DNA of 64,000 nt. Origin: Oscillospiraceae bacterium. Its GTDB lineage: Bacteria > Bacillota > Clostridia > Oscillospirales > Oscillospiraceae. A model generated the notes under the pieces. The model had not been told where the DNA came from and ran no database searches. It was given only the letters and a program-made list of their open reading frames with translations. The stretch is taken from NCBI GenBank assembly GCA_910574635.1, contig CAJTCG010000003.1:124001-188000 (forward strand). Direction: 5' to 3'. The stretch's first letter is position 1, and the number at the start of each line of letters is the position of its first letter. Shown in pieces: positions 31,551 to 39,497 of this stretch. The position numbers and the translations under genes were made by a program.

Positions 31551-32675
31551 TTATTCCTCCTCGATTTGCGCAAGCAGTTCCCCGATGATCTGGTTGGACA
31601 CCAGGAAGCCCCGGGGGGTCAGCCGCCAGCGGCCTTCCGCCCGGGCGGCGTAGCCCGCCGCCTCACAGCGCTCCAGAAAGGGTAAAAAGGGGGCGAAGGA
31701 GCGGCGGAAGCGGGCTTCCCAATCCGCCGCGTCCAGGCCCCGGGCCAGACGGAGGGACAGCATCAGCCACTCCGCCTCCCGGTCCCGGGGGGCCATGCGC
31801 CGGGTCTCGGAGAGGATGCGGTCCCCCCGGAGGAAGGCCTCGAAATCCCTGGCCCAGGCATAGCGGACGCCCCGGAAGTCGGAGTGGGCCCCGGGGCCGA
31901 ACCCGGCGTATTCCCCCAGGGTCCAGTATTTCAGGTTGTGCCGGGACTCCCGGCCGGGCTTGGCGAAGTTGGAGATCTCGTATTGCTTCCAGCCCCGCTT
32001 CTCCAGAAAGCCCACGGTTTCCAGATACATGTCCGCCTGGACCTCGTCCCCCGGCAGGGATTCCCGGCGGGCGTAGAGGGGAGTCCCCGGCTCCGCCTTG
32101 AGGCCGTAGCAGGAAAGATGCTCCGGGCAAAGCTCCGCGGCGGCGGAGAGGTTTTTCCGCCAGCGGGGCAGGTCCTGGCCCGGCAGGCCGTAGATGAGGT
32201 CCAGGGAGAGATTGTCAAAGCCCGCCTTGCGGGCGGCTTCCACGGCGGAGCGGACCTGGGCCATGGTGTGGACCCGGCCGATGGATTTTAATTCCCCATC
32301 GTCGGCGGACTGCATCCCCAGAGAGACGCGGTTGAACCCCGCCCGCCGGAGGGCGGAGAGTGCGTCCGGGTCCCCGGCGGAATCGGGGTTGGCCTCGAGG
32401 GTGATTTCCGCGCCGGGGGCGATGGGACAGGCGGCAAAGACCGCTTCCAGCAGGGCCGCCAGGCGGCGGGGGCCCAGATAGCTGGGGGTGCCGCCGCCGA
32501 AGTAGACGGTGTCCGCCTCGCAGCCGGAGAAGTCCGTCTCGAAAAGCTGGGAGCGGAGGGCGGAGACATAAGCGTCCATTTGGTCCTCCCGGCGGGGGAG
32601 GGAGTAGAAGTCGCAGTAGACGCACTTTTGCTTGCAGAAGGGGACGTGAATGTAGATGCCAAGGGCCCGGCTCAT
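31551..32675 (-). CDS. hemW: Radical SAM heme chaperone HemW
   Basis: HemW is a radical SAM protein related to HemN that binds heme and inserts it into target proteins. It lacks the coproporphyrinogen dehydrogenase signature. The 374-residue protein has the cluster motif CKQKCVYC at about 18-25 and the following FYSLPRR. FGGGTPS and SLGMQSADD are further radical SAM regions, followed by a HemN C-terminal domain. The start overlaps the stop of a 17-codon frame with a much better ribosome site, so translation may be coupled to it. Confidence 0.94.
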   Translation of the reverse strand: MSRALGIYIHVPFCKQKCVYCDFYSLPRREDQMDAYVSALRSQLFETDFSGCEADTVYFGGGTPSYLGPRRLAALLEAVFAACPIAPGAEITLEANPDSAGDPDALSALRRAGFNRVSLGMQSADDGELKSIGRVHTMAQVRSAVEAARKAGFDNLSLDLIYGLPGQDLPRWRKNLSAAAELCPEHLSCYGLKAEPGTPLYARRESLPGDEVQADMYLETVGFLEKRGWKQYEISNFAKPGRESRHNLKYWTLGEYAGFGPGAHSDFRGVRYAWARDFEAFLRGDRILSETRRMAPRDREAEWLMLSLRLARGLDAADWEARFRRSFAPFLPFLERCEAAGYAARAEGRWRLTPRGFLVSNQIIGELLAQIEEE

Positions 32676-32725
32676 TTCGTGCACTCCCGGACGTAGTCCA
32701 TGGTCAGGGGATTTTTCAGTTCCAT
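32672..32725 (-). CDS. Candidate 17-residue upstream ORF of hemW
   Basis: A short frame beginning MELKNPLTM has a strong GGAGG site eight bases upstream. It ends in TGA overlapping the hemW ATG (ATGA), the arrangement used for translational coupling. hemW itself has only GGGAG. It could equally be a chance frame; no homologue is recognisable at this length. Confidence 0.4.
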   Translation of the reverse strand: MELKNPLTMDYVRECTK

Positions 32726-32757
32726 ACAGGGAAACCTCCGTGATGTTGATTGCCCCC

Positions 32758-32786
32758 ATCGTACCACAAGCGCCCGCCGGATTCAA
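32758..32786 (-). promoter_or_regulatory. Sigma-A promoter of hemW
   Basis: On the minus strand TTGAAT (32781-32786) and TACGAT (32758-32763) are spaced by 17 bases, about 33 bases before the short upstream frame. Confidence 0.65.
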
Positions 32787-32802
32787 TACCGCCCTGGGGG
32801 CG

Positions 32803-32832
32803 GGAATATTTTCGCCTTCCCAGGCAACACTA
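32803..32832 (+). promoter_or_regulatory. Sigma-G type (forespore) promoter of spoVAC
   Basis: GGAATA (32803-32808) and AACACTA (32826-32832), spacing 17, match the sigma-G consensus TGAATA / CATACTA at 5 of 6 and 5 of 7 positions. It lies 35 bases before the spoVAC start. spoVA genes are sigma-G dependent in Bacillus. Confidence 0.55.
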
Positions 32833-32867
32833 TCCAGGAAATCCAGAACGAAACGAGGGTGCTTTCC

Positions 32868-33308
32868 ATGGACATGTCTCCCAAGGAGTATCAAGCCTAC
32901 GTCAAGCAGAAGGCGAAAAAATCGCCCATCGTCAAGGACGTGACCTTTGCATTCCTTATCGGCGGGGCCATCTGCGTGCTGGGGCAGGCCATTACCAACG
33001 GCTGGAGCGCCGCGGGCCTGAACAAGGAGGAGGCGGGCACCGCCGCCTCCTGCACGCTGGTGTTCCTCTCCGCCCTGCTGACGGGGCTGAACCTCTACGG
33101 CAAGCTGGCCCGCTACGGCGGGGCGGGGACGCTGGTGCCCATCACGGGCTTTGCCAACGCCGTGGTGTCCCCGGCCATCGACTTCAAGAGCGAGGGCTTT
33201 GTCACCGGCATGGCGGCGAAGATGTTCACCGTGGCGGGGCCGGTCATCGTCTTCGGCACCGTGGCCTCGGTGCTGTACGGCGTGATTTTGAAGCTCTTCC
33301 GACTCTGA
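32868..33308 (+). CDS. spoVAC: Stage V sporulation protein AC (SpoVAC)
   Basis: SpoVAC is part of the spore inner-membrane channel that moves dipicolinic acid into the forespore and out at germination. The 146-residue protein has about four membrane helices and the family segments YQAYVKQKAKKSPIVKDV, AFLIGGAICVLGQ and ITGFANAVVSPAIDFKSEG. ATG 32868 follows GAGGGT by eight bases. Unusually, spoVAD and spoVAE do not follow; a terminator and a minus-strand gene come next. Confidence 0.92.
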   Translation: MDMSPKEYQAYVKQKAKKSPIVKDVTFAFLIGGAICVLGQAITNGWSAAGLNKEEAGTAASCTLVFLSALLTGLNLYGKLARYGGAGTLVPITGFANAVVSPAIDFKSEGFVTGMAAKMFTVAGPVIVFGTVASVLYGVILKLFRL

Positions 33309-33330
33309 AGCTTTCGGGCTTTTTCGCGAA

Positions 33331-33368
33331 TAAAGGCCGTCCATGCCCGGCATGGACGGCCTTTGTTC
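33331..33368. terminator. Bidirectional terminator between spoVAC and the PilZ gene
   Basis: A 14-bp stem (33332-33345 with 33351-33364) with a CCCGG loop, with T-rich sequence on the plus side and a TTTATTCG tract on the minus side. Confidence 0.85.
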
Positions 33369-33369
33369 A

Positions 33370-34086
33370 TCATAAGCCCTGGGAGCCCTTCCGGCTCTTG
33401 CGCTGGGCGGCGAAGATGTTTTCCGTGATCTTGTCCTGATCGGCCTCGTTCATTTCCAGGAACTGGCAGCCGTACTCCCGGGGGCCGTCTTCCTTTTCAA
33501 TGACCCGCAGCACCTGACAGTACATGATGGAGGGGTCCCGATCCTCCAGCAGCTTCACGGTCAGAAGGAGCTTATCCCCCTCCCAATACTGCTGTTCCGA
33601 GGAAACGCGGGCTCCGCCCACGCTGATGTTCAGCAGCTTGCAGGGGAACTCCCCGGCGTTCCGGCCGCTGAACTTGGTGATGCTGGCGTCCAGGTTCGTG
33701 TCCAGGCGGAAGAAGGCCCGGTCGTTGCCCACCCGGGCGACATACAGGTGGGACACCAGCCAGATGTGCTTGGGCTGGGGGGTGATGAAGCCCTCCATAT
33801 ACACGGCCTTCCGCAGGTGGTCGTGATAGCCCCGGATGTGGACGGGGAAGGACTCCGCCTCGGAGCAGTCCTTCAGCAGGGAAACCTCCGCCTCGGAGTA
33901 CTGGTGCAGCTCCGCCGTGGTCCGCTGGGGGTACATCAGCTTGGCCACGAAGAGCATCTGCCCGTCCTTGGTGGTCACCTCCACCCGCATGTGGGAGTAG
34001 ACGGACACGTCCTCGGAGGTATCCGCAGGCTTGGGCGGCGGAGGGGGCTCCGGCGCTTTCTTCTTCAATTTATCAAACAGTCCCAC
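33370..34086 (-). CDS. PilZ domain protein (YcgR-like, cyclic di-GMP receptor)
   Basis: A 238-residue cytoplasmic protein. After a Pro/Lys-rich N-terminus comes a YcgR-like domain (about 27-115) and then a PilZ domain (about 120-225). Both cyclic-di-GMP contact motifs are present: RxxxR (RAFFR near 122) and N-x-S-x-x-G (NISVGG near 150). In motile bacteria such proteins slow the flagellar motor or alter secretion. It starts at GTG 34086 with AGGAG upstream and is last in an operon with DUF1015, a small membrane protein and thrH. Confidence 0.85.
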   Translation of the reverse strand: MGLFDKLKKKAPEPPPPPKPADTSEDVSVYSHMRVEVTTKDGQMLFVAKLMYPQRTTAELHQYSEAEVSLLKDCSEAESFPVHIRGYHDHLRKAVYMEGFITPQPKHIWLVSHLYVARVGNDRAFFRLDTNLDASITKFSGRNAGEFPCKLLNISVGGARVSSEQQYWEGDKLLLTVKLLEDRDPSIMYCQVLRVIEKEDGPREYGCQFLEMNEADQDKITENIFAAQRKSRKGSQGL

Positions 34087-34109
34087 AATGGTTCACTCCT
34101 ATGGTCTTG

Positions 34110-35393
34110 TTACCGGATTTTTCTGGCCTCCACATAGTAGCGCTTGTCCTGGGCGTGGCCCATGGAGAAGGTCTTCCGGGGAAGCACGCCGTCGGCCATG
34201 ACGGTTTTGAACAGCTGCTGCTTGCCCATGGCGGGCAGCTTGAAGCCGATGGCGCCCGCCTGGCGGCCCAGGCGGTCCGTGACCTCGCCGCCGTGGATGT
34301 AGTCGATTTCGCCGCCGTGGTCCTTCACATAGGCGTCCAGGAAGGCCTGGAGGGTGCCCACCGCCAGCTGGACCCGGGGCTGGGGCACGGTGAGGAAGCC
34401 CTGGCCCCCCGCGTGGGTGTAGGCGATGACGTGGCCCTCGCCCTTGCCCTCATACGCGCCGGGGTAGTAGGCCTTGAAGGCGTCCAGGACCTCTTCCGGC
34501 TCCACGCCGAAGACGCAGCGGTGGATGGGCTCGAACTGGAGGGCGCCGTCGTGGTTGTTCACCACCTCCACCAGGGCGTACCGGGCGGGGAGGGAGGCCC
34601 ATTCACTTTCCGGCGTGACCGTCTTCAAATCCTCATAGCACTGCTTGGCGGTGGCCAGGGAGTGGTTTCCGTCACCCACGGCGAAGAGCAGGGGCGGAAC
34701 GTCCTTCACGCCGTACTTCCAGGCCTGTTCCTCCGCGGAGCAGAGGGCCGCCAGGGCGTCCGCCGTCTCATCCATCTGGGCGGCGGTGAGCTTCCAGCCG
34801 GTGATGGAGCCGCCGCCCTGCTGGAGATCAAAGGCATAGAGCCGCTCCATCTCCCCGGAGGCCCGGGTCAGGGGCTCGATCACCGTCTTGTTCGGGTCGT
34901 CGATGAGGAGCATGACGTGGGGCAGCTCGATGGGGGCGTCTTTGCGCACCTTCACCCGGGGGGGGATGCGGGAGAGGACGGTGCCCTCCGTGGCCCGGAT
35001 CAGGGCCCCGGAGCCGGGGGTGAAGTCGTACTGCTCCAGATCCACCATGCCGATCAGGCCGTGGCGGACCTTCCCGTCGGAGTGGACCCGCTCGATGTAG
35101 AGGAGGGAGTCCTCCAGGGTTTCAAAGAGACCCTCCGCCAGGTACTTGCCCATGGCGGCGTTGACGGCGGCGATGCGGTCTTCCACGTCCGGGGCGTTCA
35201 GCGCCGCCTCGGGGAGGATGAGCCGCAGGGAGGAGGGAGCGTCTGCCACGGTGTCCTCCACCGCCTGCCAGTACTCGGGCTGGGAGGTGAACTGGTCGCA
35301 GGCCACCACCGCCCAGCGGGTCATGTCCGTGCCCTTTTTGGGCAGGAGGATGTCGGCGGGGTAAAAGCCCAGTTTTTCAAATTTCGGATTCAT
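34110..35393 (-). CDS. DUF1015 family protein
   Basis: A 427-residue soluble protein covering the whole DUF1015 family, with WAVVACDQFTSQPEYW near the start. FAVGDGNHSLATAKQCYE in the middle is a motif usual in this family. The reaction is unknown; in several anaerobes the gene neighbours serine or phosphoglycerate metabolism genes. That would fit thrH in the same operon, but it is inference. ATG 35393 has AGGGAG nine bases upstream. Confidence 0.88.
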   Translation of the reverse strand: MNPKFEKLGFYPADILLPKKGTDMTRWAVVACDQFTSQPEYWQAVEDTVADAPSSLRLILPEAALNAPDVEDRIAAVNAAMGKYLAEGLFETLEDSLLYIERVHSDGKVRHGLIGMVDLEQYDFTPGSGALIRATEGTVLSRIPPRVKVRKDAPIELPHVMLLIDDPNKTVIEPLTRASGEMERLYAFDLQQGGGSITGWKLTAAQMDETADALAALCSAEEQAWKYGVKDVPPLLFAVGDGNHSLATAKQCYEDLKTVTPESEWASLPARYALVEVVNNHDGALQFEPIHRCVFGVEPEEVLDAFKAYYPGAYEGKGEGHVIAYTHAGGQGFLTVPQPRVQLAVGTLQAFLDAYVKDHGGEIDYIHGGEVTDRLGRQAGAIGFKLPAMGKQQLFKTVMADGVLPRKTFSMGHAQDKRYYVEARKIR

Positions 35394-35408
35394 GCCGGGT
35401 CTCCCTTC

Positions 35409-35555
35409 CTACTTATTTTTTCGCAGTTCCCGAAGGACCATTACGGCAATGGCCCCCAGGCAGATTAAAAGCAGAGGCAAGGCCGGAGCGGCCAGGATCA
35501 GCAGGGGGCCTTTGAAAATTTCCCAAAGAGCCCCCCGGAAAAAAGCTAGGTCCAT
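35409..35555 (-). CDS. Small membrane protein of the thrH operon
   Basis: A 48-residue frame with one long hydrophobic helix (FKGPLLILAAPALPLLLICL onward) and a basic end (RELRKNK). It starts 7 bases after thrH stops, with AAGGCGGGC in between as ribosome site, and ends 15 bases before DUF1015. No family recognised. Spacing and the clear helix favour a real gene. Confidence 0.55.
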   Translation of the reverse strand: MDLAFFRGALWEIFKGPLLILAAPALPLLLICLGAIAVMVLRELRKNK

Positions 35556-35562
35556 GCCCGCC

Positions 35563-36162
35563 TTACAGGGTGGCCTTGATGGCGGCCAGCAGATCGCTAA
35601 ACTCCTCATAGGCGGGGAGCCCGGGGTAATCCTTTTTGATCTGCTCGGTGCTCTTGAAGAGGAAGCCCGCCTTGCTGGCCTGGATCATCGCCAGGTCGTT
35701 GAAGCTGTCCCCGGCGGCGATGGTCTCGTAGCCGATGGACTGGAGGGCCTTGACGGTGGTGAGCTTGGACTTCTCGCAGCGCATTTTATAGCCGGTGATT
35801 TCGCCGCTGTCCGCTACCTCCAGGGTGTTGCAGAAGATGGTGGGCCAGTTCAGCTTTTCCATCAGGGGCTTTGCGAACTGCTCGAAGGTGTCGCTGAGAA
35901 TCAGGACCTGGGTGATGGAGCGGAGCTCGTCCAGGAACTCTTTGGCTCCGGGGAGGGGGTCGATTTTCGCGATGGTGGCCTGGATTTCCTTGAGGCCCAG
36001 GTTGTGCTCTTTCAGGATGCCGAGGCGGAAGTTCATCAGCTTGCCGTAGTCGGGCTCGTCCCGGGTGGTGCGGCGGAGCTCCGGGATGCCGCTGGCCTCG
36101 GAAAAGGCGATCCAGATTTCGGGGACCAGGACGCCCTCCATGTCAAGACAGACAATGTTCAT
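35563..36162 (-). CDS. thrH: Phosphoserine phosphatase / homoserine phosphotransferase ThrH
   Basis: ThrH is a HAD-superfamily enzyme that can dephosphorylate phosphoserine and transfer the phosphate to homoserine. The 199-residue protein has the nucleophile motif CLDMEGVLVPE, where the first Asp is the phospho-acceptor. LILSDTFEQF and the metal-binding AAGDSFNDLAMI complete the active site. ATG 36162 has AAGGAG eight bases upstream. It is the first gene of a four-gene minus-strand operon with its own promoter. Confidence 0.93.
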   Translation of the reverse strand: MNIVCLDMEGVLVPEIWIAFSEASGIPELRRTTRDEPDYGKLMNFRLGILKEHNLGLKEIQATIAKIDPLPGAKEFLDELRSITQVLILSDTFEQFAKPLMEKLNWPTIFCNTLEVADSGEITGYKMRCEKSKLTTVKALQSIGYETIAAGDSFNDLAMIQASKAGFLFKSTEQIKKDYPGLPAYEEFSDLLAAIKATL

Positions 36163-36207
36163 AGTCACATCTCCTTGATGTTCCAGATTGGAAAGTGTGC
36201 TGCCTGT

Positions 36208-36236
36208 AGTATACCAGAGTTTCCCGCGCTTGTCAC
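36208..36236 (-). promoter_or_regulatory. Sigma-A promoter of the thrH operon
   Basis: On the minus strand GTGACA (36231-36236) and TATACT (36208-36213) are spaced by 17 bases. Confidence 0.82.
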
Positions 36237-36260
36237 CCTTTATTTCGGAGGGGGCGGGGC

Positions 36261-36289
36261 TTGCTTTTTTGGGAATCCTATGCTATCTT
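36261..36289 (+). promoter_or_regulatory. Probable promoter of the nitroreductase gene
   Basis: TTGCTT (36261-36266) and TATCTT (36284-36289), spacing 17. The match is modest. Confidence 0.5.
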
Positions 36290-36366
36290 TTAACCGCAAG
36301 GCGTCAAGCGAGATTTTCCGCATTTCATTTACTACATCAGCTTTTGATGGAAACGAGGTAATTTCT

Positions 36367-36879
36367 ATGGACTTCCAGACCCTCTCCGCCGCGCGGTACT
36401 CCCTGCGCAAATTCGACTCCCGGCCTGTGGAACAGGAAAAGCTGGACCGGATCCTGGAAGCCGGGCGGAACGCCCCCACGGCCCACAACTACCAGCCCCA
36501 GCGCATCTTCGTCCTCCAAAGCCCCGAGGCCCTGGAGAAGGCCGACGCCTGCGCCGGGTCCCATTTCAACCCCCCGGTCATCCTGGCGGTGGCCTACGAC
36601 CCCGCCGTCTCCTGGAAGCGGGAGTACGACGGCAAGGACCATGGAGAAATCGACGCCGCCATCGCCGCCGCCCAGATGATGCTTCAGGCGGCGGACCTGG
36701 GGCTGGGTACCACCTATGTGGGCATGTTCGAGCCGGACAAGCTTCTGGCGGCCTTCCCGGAGATGGCGGGGACCTGCCCCATCGCCCTGCTGCCCCTGGG
36801 CTATCCGGCGGAGGGCGCTCACCCCGCCCGGCTCCACACGGACCGCCGTCCCCTGGAGGAGCTGGTGCAATACCTGTAA
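36367..36879 (+). CDS. Nitroreductase-family flavoprotein
   Basis: A 170-residue FMN-dependent oxidoreductase of the nitroreductase family. The N-terminal FMN-binding RYSLRKFDSRPV and the APTAHNYQPQRIF stretch are typical, as is the C-terminal PLGYPAEGAHPARLHTDRRP. It is on the short side, as in the SagB/NfnB-like small group. ATG 36367 has GAGGT eight bases upstream. The substrate is unknown; the gene stands alone between a thrH-divergent promoter and a terminator. Confidence 0.9.
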   Translation: MDFQTLSAARYSLRKFDSRPVEQEKLDRILEAGRNAPTAHNYQPQRIFVLQSPEALEKADACAGSHFNPPVILAVAYDPAVSWKREYDGKDHGEIDAAIAAAQMMLQAADLGLGTTYVGMFEPDKLLAAFPEMAGTCPIALLPLGYPAEGAHPARLHTDRRPLEELVQYL

Positions 36880-36885
36880 CGCCGA

Positions 36886-36921
36886 AAAAACGGAGGCTGC
36901 CGCCCGGCAGCCTCCGTTTTG
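36886..36921. terminator. Bidirectional terminator between nitroreductase and the carboxypeptidase gene
   Basis: A 12-bp stem (36890-36901 with 36906-36917) flanked by AAAAAA on the left and TTTT on the right, serving both convergent genes. Confidence 0.88.
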
Positions 36922-36922
36922 T

Positions 36923-38311
36923 TCAGCGTCTTCTTCTCGGGCCCCGGTAGGCGCCCCGGCGGCCCCCGCCGCCGACGCTGCGGCCATAGCGGTAGCGGCG
37001 GCGGCTGAACAGCAGCTTCCAGCCCCCGAGGACCGCGGCCAGGACCAAGACCACGCCCAGGGCCGCCTTGGCGGCAGTGGTGGAAAAAAATTCCTTCACG
37101 TCCCGCCAGAGGACCCGGATGCGGGAAGCTTCCACGCTGGTGAAGGCCAGCAGATCCACCTCCGCCAGTTCCTCTCCGTCCAGGGAAACGGTCATGGAGC
37201 CCAGCACGTCTCCCTCGGTGATGGGAGCCTCCACCGGGTCGGATTTCAAGACGACGGTTTTTTCCAGCTCCTCCAGATCCGCCCCCTTGGGCAGCAGCAG
37301 CTCCACCGCCTGGGCGGGGCGGAGGGTCACATGGTCCGTGGAGGAGAGGGACACCGGGGCCTCTCCGGCTGCGTCGTCCTCCTTGAGGATGACCTGATAG
37401 GAAAAGTTGTCGAAGGCCCAGTTGTAGAGCTTGTCCGTATACACAAAGCTGTAGGTCCACCAGATGCCCTTTTCATCCTGCGTCCGCTCCGCCCCCAGAA
37501 TGACGCAGAGCAGATCCATGCTGGCGTGCTGGGCGGTGGTGACCAGGCAGTTCCCCGCCTGGGAGTGGGACCCGGTCTTGACGCCGTGAACGTCCGGGTT
37601 GTAGTACTCCCGGCCGCTGCGGATGAGGAAGTTGGTGTTGTTGAGGGTGCGCTCCTCGGACATGTTGGTGGCCGGGACGGTGTGGGAAGCGGCGTCGCAG
37701 ACGGTCATGAACATGGGGTGCTCCAGGGCCGCCTTGGTGATGAGGTACAGGTCCCAGGCGGAGGTGTAGTGCAGGGAGTCGTGGTATCCGTGGGGGTTCA
37801 TGAAGTGGGTGTTCTCACAGCCCAGCTCCTCCGCCCGGGCGTTCATCCGGTCCACGAAGCTGTCCACAGAGCCGGAGATCTTCTCCGCCAGAATGGCCCC
37901 GGCCTCGTTGGCGGAGACCACCATCAGGCAGTAGAGAAGCTGCTCCACCGTTAAAATCTCCCCGGCCTCAATGCCGGCGGTGCTGCCGTCCTCCGCCAGC
38001 CCCTCCAGGGCCGTGGGGGTGGCGGTGACCTCCTGGCTCAGCTTCAGCCGCCCCTCGTCGATGGCCTCCAGCACCAATAGGCAGGTCATGATCTTGGTGA
38101 GGCTGGCGGGGTAGAGCTCGTCATGCTCGTTTAAGGCATAGATTACCGCCCCGGTCTTCCGGTCCACCAGCAGGGCGGCCTTGGCCTGGACCTGTGGGTC
38201 CGTCACCTTTCCGGACCAGACGTCCGGGCCCGCCGCCCGGGCGGGGACGGCCAGCAGCCCGGCCAGCAGAAGGGCCAGGAAAAAAACTGATACAAAGCGC
38301 TTTGTTTTCAT
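36923..38311 (-). CDS. D-alanyl-D-alanine carboxypeptidase (DacF/DacA type)
   Basis: This class of low-molecular-mass penicillin-binding protein trims the terminal D-Ala from peptidoglycan stem peptides. The 462-residue protein has a signal peptide and the S11 catalytic motifs Ser70-x-x-Lys73 (SLTK), Ser133-Ala-Asn and Lys245-Thr-Gly. A C-terminal beta domain and a membrane helix (about 413-432) follow, ending in an Arg/Gly-rich tail. ATG 38311 is favoured by the GGGGG stretch upstream; ATG 38317 is possible. A sporulation role (DacF) versus vegetative role (DacA) cannot be decided. Confidence 0.93.
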   Translation of the reverse strand: MKTKRFVSVFFLALLLAGLLAVPARAAGPDVWSGKVTDPQVQAKAALLVDRKTGAVIYALNEHDELYPASLTKIMTCLLVLEAIDEGRLKLSQEVTATPTALEGLAEDGSTAGIEAGEILTVEQLLYCLMVVSANEAGAILAEKISGSVDSFVDRMNARAEELGCENTHFMNPHGYHDSLHYTSAWDLYLITKAALEHPMFMTVCDAASHTVPATNMSEERTLNNTNFLIRSGREYYNPDVHGVKTGSHSQAGNCLVTTAQHASMDLLCVILGAERTQDEKGIWWTYSFVYTDKLYNWAFDNFSYQVILKEDDAAGEAPVSLSSTDHVTLRPAQAVELLLPKGADLEELEKTVVLKSDPVEAPITEGDVLGSMTVSLDGEELAEVDLLAFTSVEASRIRVLWRDVKEFFSTTAAKAALGVVLVLAAVLGGWKLLFSRRRYRYGRSVGGGGRRGAYRGPRRRR

Positions 38312-38429
38312 ATCCATCCCCCAAAGTTTGTGTTATAATAGGCGTTAGCCAAAGGCAGAACCGGCGGCGAAGCGCCGCCCTTCGATGATTTCCCCTACAG
38401 TATACCAAAAAAAACGGAGGAACGCAACC

Positions 38430-38804
38430 ATGGAGACGCGCCGGAACGCCGCCTGGGGAGAAGGGGCCCTGCTGGGCCTGACGGGGCTGTTTTTGTGCCT
38501 GCTTTTGGGCCTGTTTCTCCGGGACCGGGCGGCTATGGAGGCGCCCGCCTCCGTGGAGACGGCCCTGACGGCCCCCGTGGAGGAGGTCCGGCCGGACCTG
38601 TCCCCGGTAAACCTCAACACCGCGGACGAGGCGGCGCTGACCGCCCTCCCCGGCATCGGGGAGGCGCTGGCGGCGCGGATCGTGGAATACCGGGAGGAGC
38701 ACGGGCCCTTTGAAGCCGTGGAGGATTTGACGAACGTTTCCGGCATCGGCCAGGGGAAGCTGGCGGCGCTGGAGGGACTTGTGACAGTGGAGGACAGCGA
38801 ATGA
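38430..38804 (+). CDS. ComEA-like helix-hairpin-helix DNA-binding protein
   Basis: A 124-residue membrane-anchored protein with an N-terminal membrane helix (about 12-30), an Ala/Val/Glu linker, and a C-terminal double helix-hairpin-helix domain (VNLNTADEAALTALPGIGEA, LTNVSGIGQGKLAAL). This is the layout of the competence DNA receptor ComEA, although shorter. ATG 38430 has GGAGG nine bases upstream. Its stop overlaps a response-regulator start. No comEC follows, so a DNA-uptake role is uncertain. Confidence 0.87.
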   Translation: METRRNAAWGEGALLGLTGLFLCLLLGLFLRDRAAMEAPASVETALTAPVEEVRPDLSPVNLNTADEAALTALPGIGEALAARIVEYREEHGPFEAVEDLTNVSGIGQGKLAALEGLVTVEDSE

Positions 38805-39478
38805 AAATACTCGTGGTGGACGACGAGCGGACCCTGGTGAAGGGGATTAAATTCAACCTGGAGAACGAGGGCTATGAGGTGGAGTGCGCCTATGACGGCG
38901 CCGCCGCCGTGGAGCTGGCCCGGGAGGGCAAGCTGGATCTCATCATCCTGGATCTGATGATGCCGGAGGTGGACGGGCTGGAGGCCTGCATGCGCATCCG
39001 GGAATTTTCCAACGTGCCCGTCATCATGCTGACCGCCAAGAGCGAGGACGCGGACAAGCTGATGGGCTTTGAGTGCGGGGCGGACGACTACCTGACCAAG
39101 CCCTTCAACATCCTGGAGCTGAAGGCCCGGGTCCGGGCCCTGCTCCGCCGGGCCGCCGGGGTCCAGCGGACCCGGGGCAGCATTTTGACCGCCGGGGGCA
39201 TCACATTGAACACGGAGGAGCGCTCCGCCGCCCGGGGGGAGACGCCTGTGGACCTCACCGCCAAGGAGTACGACCTCATCGAGCTTTTGATGCGCAATCC
39301 CCGGCGGGTCTACAGCCGGGAAAATCTCATGAACGTGGTCTGGGGCTACAGCTACGCCGGGGACTACCGGACGGTGGACGTCCACATCCGCCGCCTCCGG
39401 GAGAAGCTGGAGGAGAACCCGGCGGAGCCGGACCACATTATGACCAAGTGGGGGGTGGGGTACTATTTCAAGGAGTGA
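38801..39478 (+). CDS. OmpR/PhoB-family response regulator
   Basis: A 225-residue two-component response regulator. The receiver domain (1-118) has Asp7/Asp8 and phospho-acceptor Asp51 (ILDLMMPEVDG), then the TAKSED segment. The winged-helix DNA-binding domain (about 130-225) carries LTAKEYDLIELLMRNP and VHIRRLREKLE. It overlaps the comEA-like stop (ATGA) and is followed by its probable kinase. It resembles WalR/YycF and PhoP most, but the lack of walH/walI neighbours leaves the regulon open. Confidence 0.94.
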   Translation: MKILVVDDERTLVKGIKFNLENEGYEVECAYDGAAAVELAREGKLDLIILDLMMPEVDGLEACMRIREFSNVPVIMLTAKSEDADKLMGFECGADDYLTKPFNILELKARVRALLRRAAGVQRTRGSILTAGGITLNTEERSAARGETPVDLTAKEYDLIELLMRNPRRVYSRENLMNVVWGYSYAGDYRTVDVHIRRLREKLEENPAEPDHIMTKWGVGYYFKE

Positions 39479-39497
39479 ACGCCCCTGCTGGGGCAGC

